Part shown: positions 5,542 to 7,478 of the stretch, piece after piece | How positions within the stretch are numbered: position 1 is the first letter of the stretch | Layout: the number at the start of each line of letters is the position of its first letter | DNA from: CAZYTO01 sp964650405 | GTDB taxonomy: Bacteria; Acidobacteriota; Thermoanaerobaculia; Gp7-AA8 | Assembly (NCBI GenBank): GCA_964650405.1 | Contig: CAZYTO010000279.1 | Coordinates: 1 to 7,478 of the forward strand | Direction of reading: 5' to 3' | DNA length: 7,478 bases | Notes under the pieces: model-generated | Told to the model about the DNA's origin: nothing | Database searches by the model: none | Seen by the model: only the letters and a program-made list of their open reading frames with translations | Program-made: the position numbers and the translations under genes

Positions 5542-6012
5542 TTACCTGGCGATCTTCTTCAGCGAAAGCGTCATCTCGAACTTCGCTACCGGCTCGTCGC
5601 CGAACTTGCGCGGGACGCGCGCCGTGACGTGGACGAGCGCCTCCTGGCGCTCGCCCGTTTCGAGCGTGCGCTTCACCAGGTCCTGGATCACCGGGCCGTC
5701 TTCGCACGAGAAGTGAACGTCGTCTTCGGCGCGCTTGAGGAACTCGGCCTTGAGGTCCTTGAAGACGAAGGAGATCTTTGCCTTTCGCTCGGAGGCCAGG
5801 AAGAACGAGATCAGTCCGCCGCTGACGTCCGCGCCGATGCAGAGCGTACCGACGTACATCGACCGGAGATGGTTCCGCGTGCGCCAGTTCAGCGGGATGA
5901 TCACCTCGCAGCGGTCCTCGTTGACCTCCACGATGGTGGGCTTCACGAAGTAGAGCAGGAAGACATAGCGCAGCGCCCAGCCGCGCACCTTGGCAGTCTG
6001 TTTCCAGTTCAT
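5542..6012 (-). CDS. DUF4442 hotdog-fold (thioesterase-like) protein (156 aa)
   Basis: The layout fits the DUF4442 branch of the hotdog fold, relatives of PaaI/YiiD acyl-CoA thioesterases. It has an N-terminal helix (WALRYVFLLYFVKPTIVEV), a strand VIIPLNWRTRN, then the central helix region NHLRSMYVGTLCIGADVSGG (47-66), where the family's active-site Asn/His-type residues lie. Strands SFVFKDLKAEFLKRA, EALVHVTARV and AKFEMTLSLKK follow. The 156-aa length is normal. Acyl-thioester hydrolysis is likely but not shown, and the substrate is unknown. The ATG at 6012 has AAGGG (6019-6023) 6 nt upstream. The SDR gene ends 34 nt upstream on the same strand, so the two probably form an operon in lipid or acyl-CoA metabolism (inference). 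Confidence 0.82.
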   Translation of the reverse strand: MNWKQTAKVRGWALRYVFLLYFVKPTIVEVNEDRCEVIIPLNWRTRNHLRSMYVGTLCIGADVSGGLISFFLASERKAKISFVFKDLKAEFLKRAEDDVHFSCEDGPVIQDLVKRTLETGERQEALVHVTARVPRKFGDEPVAKFEMTLSLKKIAR

Positions 6013-6024
6013 CGGGTTCCCTTG

Positions 6025-6055
6025 TCGTTCATCGCTTGCCCATCGTTCATCGCTT
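6025..6055. repeat. 13-bp direct repeat at the SDR/DUF4442 junction
   Basis: TCGTTCATCGCTT occurs at 6025-6037 and 6043-6055, with a related GTTCATCG at 6008-6015. The second copy overlaps the last codons and stop of the SDR frame; the first lies just upstream of the DUF4442 ribosome binding site. It looks like another degenerate word repeat of the kind seen in the other gaps. Confidence 0.55.
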
Positions 6056-6847
6056 CACTTTGTCCAGGTCGATCCTGCGGCGTGCATAGGGACGCAGGGC
6101 GCGGTCGTACAGCGCCGCCGGCATGACGCGCACGAGGCGCATGGCCAGCGAGATGGGCAGCGGAAACTCGATCGTACGGGCTCGCCGCTCCAGGCCGTTG
6201 GCGATGAGGCGGGCCGCCTTTTCCGCGGACATGACGAACGGGACGGCCCCCTTGTACTTCTCGATGATGGGCGTGCGCACCCAGCCGGGATTGACCACAG
6301 TCACGTTGACCCCGCGCGGCGCGAGCTCGACCCGGCTGGCCTCGAGGAAGTTCTGCATGGCCGCCTTCGACGCGGAGTAGAACGACGATTACGGAAAGCC
6401 GCGCAGGCCGGGCATCGAGGCGATCCCCCGCAAATGCCCCCCGCCCCGGGGCAGCACCCGGCGGGCCGCCGCGTCGAAGAGATAGAACATGCCGAGGACG
6501 TTCACGCGCAGGATCCGCTCGGCGTCGTCGACGTTGAAATCGGCCGCCCAGGTCGGGACGCTGATGCCGGCGTTGGCCACGGCCAGGTCCAGCTCCCCGC
6601 CGAGGGCCTCGCGCGCCCGGGCCACCGCCGTGCGCACCTGCCCCAGGTCGGCCACGTCGCAGCCGATGCCCACCGCCCCCACTCCGAGCACGCGGAGGGC
6701 GCGGGCGTGCTCTTCCACGAGCTCCGCGCGCCGCGCCAGCAGCGCCACCGACCACCCCCGCGAAGCCAGCTCGCGCCCCAGCGCCAGACCGATCCCCGAG
6801 GAGCCGCCGGTGATGAGCACGCGCTTGCCGTTCGCGCTTCCGTCCAT
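6047..6847 (-). pseudogene. Short-chain dehydrogenase/reductase with in-frame TAA
   Basis: A single minus frame encodes a complete ~266-residue classical SDR, an NAD(P)-dependent oxidoreductase. The parts before and after position 153 are in the same phase. Residues 13-20 are TGGSSGIG (cofactor loop), D64 lies in GCDVADL, NAG is at 92-94, N116 in RVNVLG, and S144 is the catalytic serine candidate. Codon 153 (6389-6391) is TAA. Immediately after it come Y157 and K161 of the YSASK motif, at the usual 13-residue Ser-Tyr spacing, then VNPGWVRTP and a helical tail. The truncated 152-aa product lacks Tyr/Lys, and the next ATG (6358) lies after them, so neither piece is a complete enzyme. The cause could be a recent nonsense mutation, a base error in the sequence or read-through. 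The start ATG at 6847 has a TACACT box 7 nt upstream. Relatives act on lipids, sugars or ketones; the substrate is unknown. Confidence 0.82.
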
Positions 6848-6854
6848 GGCGCGG

Positions 6855-6860
6855 AGTGTA
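6855..6860 (-). promoter_or_regulatory. -10 box of the SDR gene, likely leaderless
   Basis: The minus strand reads TACACT at 6860-6855, then CCGCGCC and the ATG at 6847. No ribosome binding site is present in the 7-nt gap. The arrangement parallels the hydrolase promoter (TACAAT, 8 nt starting CCGCG, ATG). No -35 is convincing. Confidence 0.4.
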
Positions 6861-6943
6861 TCCCGTCAACCGGAGGAGATATTGGAGCGCCGTTCAGCGC
6901 GCGGCACAAGACGAGATGACGGAGAAGGGCGGTCGGTGGAAGG

Positions 6944-7015
6944 GCGAAGGGCGAAGGAAGAAGGGCGGAGTCCGCGAGGCACTGGTTTCCTTCCCCTTCA
7001 TCCTTCGCCCTTCGC
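6944..7015. repeat. Inverted repeat built of GAAGGGC heptamers
   Basis: A perfect 15-bp inverted repeat pairs 6944-6958 with 7001-7015 (GCGAAGGGCGAAGGA and complement), enclosing 42 nt that contain a small GCGGA/TCCGC hairpin. Each arm is a tandem of the 7-nt word GCGAAGG/GAAGGGC. It lies in the 347-bp gap 6848-7194, where I see no gene. Confidence 0.75.
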
Positions 7016-7063
7016 TCATGTCGGGCTTCCGGCAGCTGAGAAGAAACGACAAAGGACGGGTTC

Positions 7064-7130
7064 ACGCGGAGACGCGGAGACGCGGAGATCGCGGAGGTTT
7101 GCTTTTCTCCGCATCCTCCGCGCCTCCGCG
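7064..7130. repeat. CGCGGAG octamer array forming a long hairpin
   Basis: The left arm repeats ACGCGGAG from 7064, and 7073-7096 pairs with 7107-7130 at 20 of 24 positions around a 10-nt loop (GTTTGCTTTT). The right arm is made of CCTCCGCG words. Similar CGCGGAGA-type hairpins occur in gaps of many soil bacteria (recalled, not searched). Confidence 0.75.
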
Positions 7131-7194
7131 AGCTGTGCTTTTGTCGCTTGCGACCCGCCTGACACTGAGCCCAGCACAGCGCGGGTGCGCTGCG

Positions 7195-7478
7195 CTACGC
7201 TCCCAGCTCGGCGATCCGTTTGGCGCGCGTGGAGGGATGATCGACGGCGTAGAAACGGTGGTCGCCGAGCTCCTCGCGGATGAACTCCTCGGTCGCTGCG
7301 ATCGCGGCGTCGAGGCCACACGGCGGCTTCCCGTCGCAGCGCCAGACGATGCGCTCCGCATCCCGGTCGTACTCCCACAGCCCGGCCAGCGCGCCGCCGG
7401 CCACGATCGTGTTGTGGTGCGGCTCCGGCGTCGTGCCGTGACGGAGGGCGAAGTGATTGTCGCGGAACGGCAGGAGCG
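7195..7478 (-). CDS. C-terminal part of a winged-helix DNA-binding-domain-like protein
   Basis: The minus frame is open from the window edge to a TAG at 7195-7197, giving 93 residues with the N-terminus missing. It begins LLPFRDNHFALRHG, continues with HHNTIVAGGALAGLWEYDRD and IVWRCDG, and ends in a helix (AIAATEEFIREELGD) and FYAVDHPSTRAKRIAELGA. This pattern (an LLPxxDN entry, a GLWEY strand, a final helix and SxRxxRI end) is reminiscent of the C-terminal region of the COG3214/PF06224-type winged-helix family, some members of which are DNA glycosylases such as AlkZ. The assignment is from memory and only the C-terminus is visible. It is not a complete gene, and the GTG at 7404 is internal, not the start. 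Confidence 0.6.
   Translation of the reverse strand, partial: LLPFRDNHFALRHGTTPEPHHNTIVAGGALAGLWEYDRDAERIVWRCDGKPPCGLDAAIAATEEFIREELGDHRFYAVDHPSTRAKRIAELGA

Noticed and set aside
5533..5544. Bidirectional terminator between the convergent hydrolase and DUF4442 genes
   Set aside because: The stops are 6 bp apart, and I see no convincing stem with a T-tract nearby.
5990..6919. 309-codon plus ORF across the SDR locus
   Set aside because: It is antisense to clear SDR motifs and has His/Arg/Pro-rich shadow composition. It might have been tempting because the SDR frame is interrupted.

Overview
The window is GC-rich chromosomal DNA with long antisense shadow ORFs, short intergenic gaps and housekeeping-type genes. 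I infer a soil or sediment bacterium, most likely Acidobacteriota. This rests on gene flavour: a small membrane protein with an LLFPIISVSDDL segment, a GSII-type glutamine synthetase, and gaps full of degenerate 7-8 bp word repeats. No rRNA or other marker gene confirms it. There is no phage, IS element, CRISPR array, tRNA or rRNA gene.

Layout. Positions 1-1941 (minus strand) hold a 3'-truncated secreted protein of unknown function (1-971), an 80-aa three-helix membrane protein (1007-1249) and a 101-aa three-helix membrane protein (1636-1941). The 386-bp gap between the two membrane-protein genes carries two copies of a ~86-90 nt imperfect palindrome whose stems differ by compensatory changes. 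Positions 2050-3200 (minus) hold a type II glutamine synthetase with a strong terminator, a clear ribosome binding site at a GTG start, a leader hairpin and a 14-bp palindrome upstream. Positions 3353-4516 (minus) hold a GAF-GGDEF diguanylate cyclase. It is divergent from an exported metallo-beta-lactamase-fold hydrolase at 4660-5535 (plus), with -10 boxes for both genes in the shared gap. Convergent to the hydrolase are a DUF4442 hotdog-fold protein (5542-6012, minus) and, upstream of it, a short-chain dehydrogenase (6047-6847, minus). The dehydrogenase reading frame is intact except for one in-frame TAA that cuts off the catalytic Tyr and Lys. The right edge (7195-7478, minus) is the C-terminal end of a protein resembling the winged-helix DNA-binding domain family.

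Functionally these are mostly independent units: nitrogen assimilation, c-di-GMP signalling, a periplasmic hydrolase, and a putative lipid-type SDR/hotdog pair. No coherent new multi-gene system is evident. The most interesting content is non-coding: the twin structured palindromes, several heptamer or octamer repeat arrays, apparently leaderless promoters in front of two genes, and the stop codon in the SDR.
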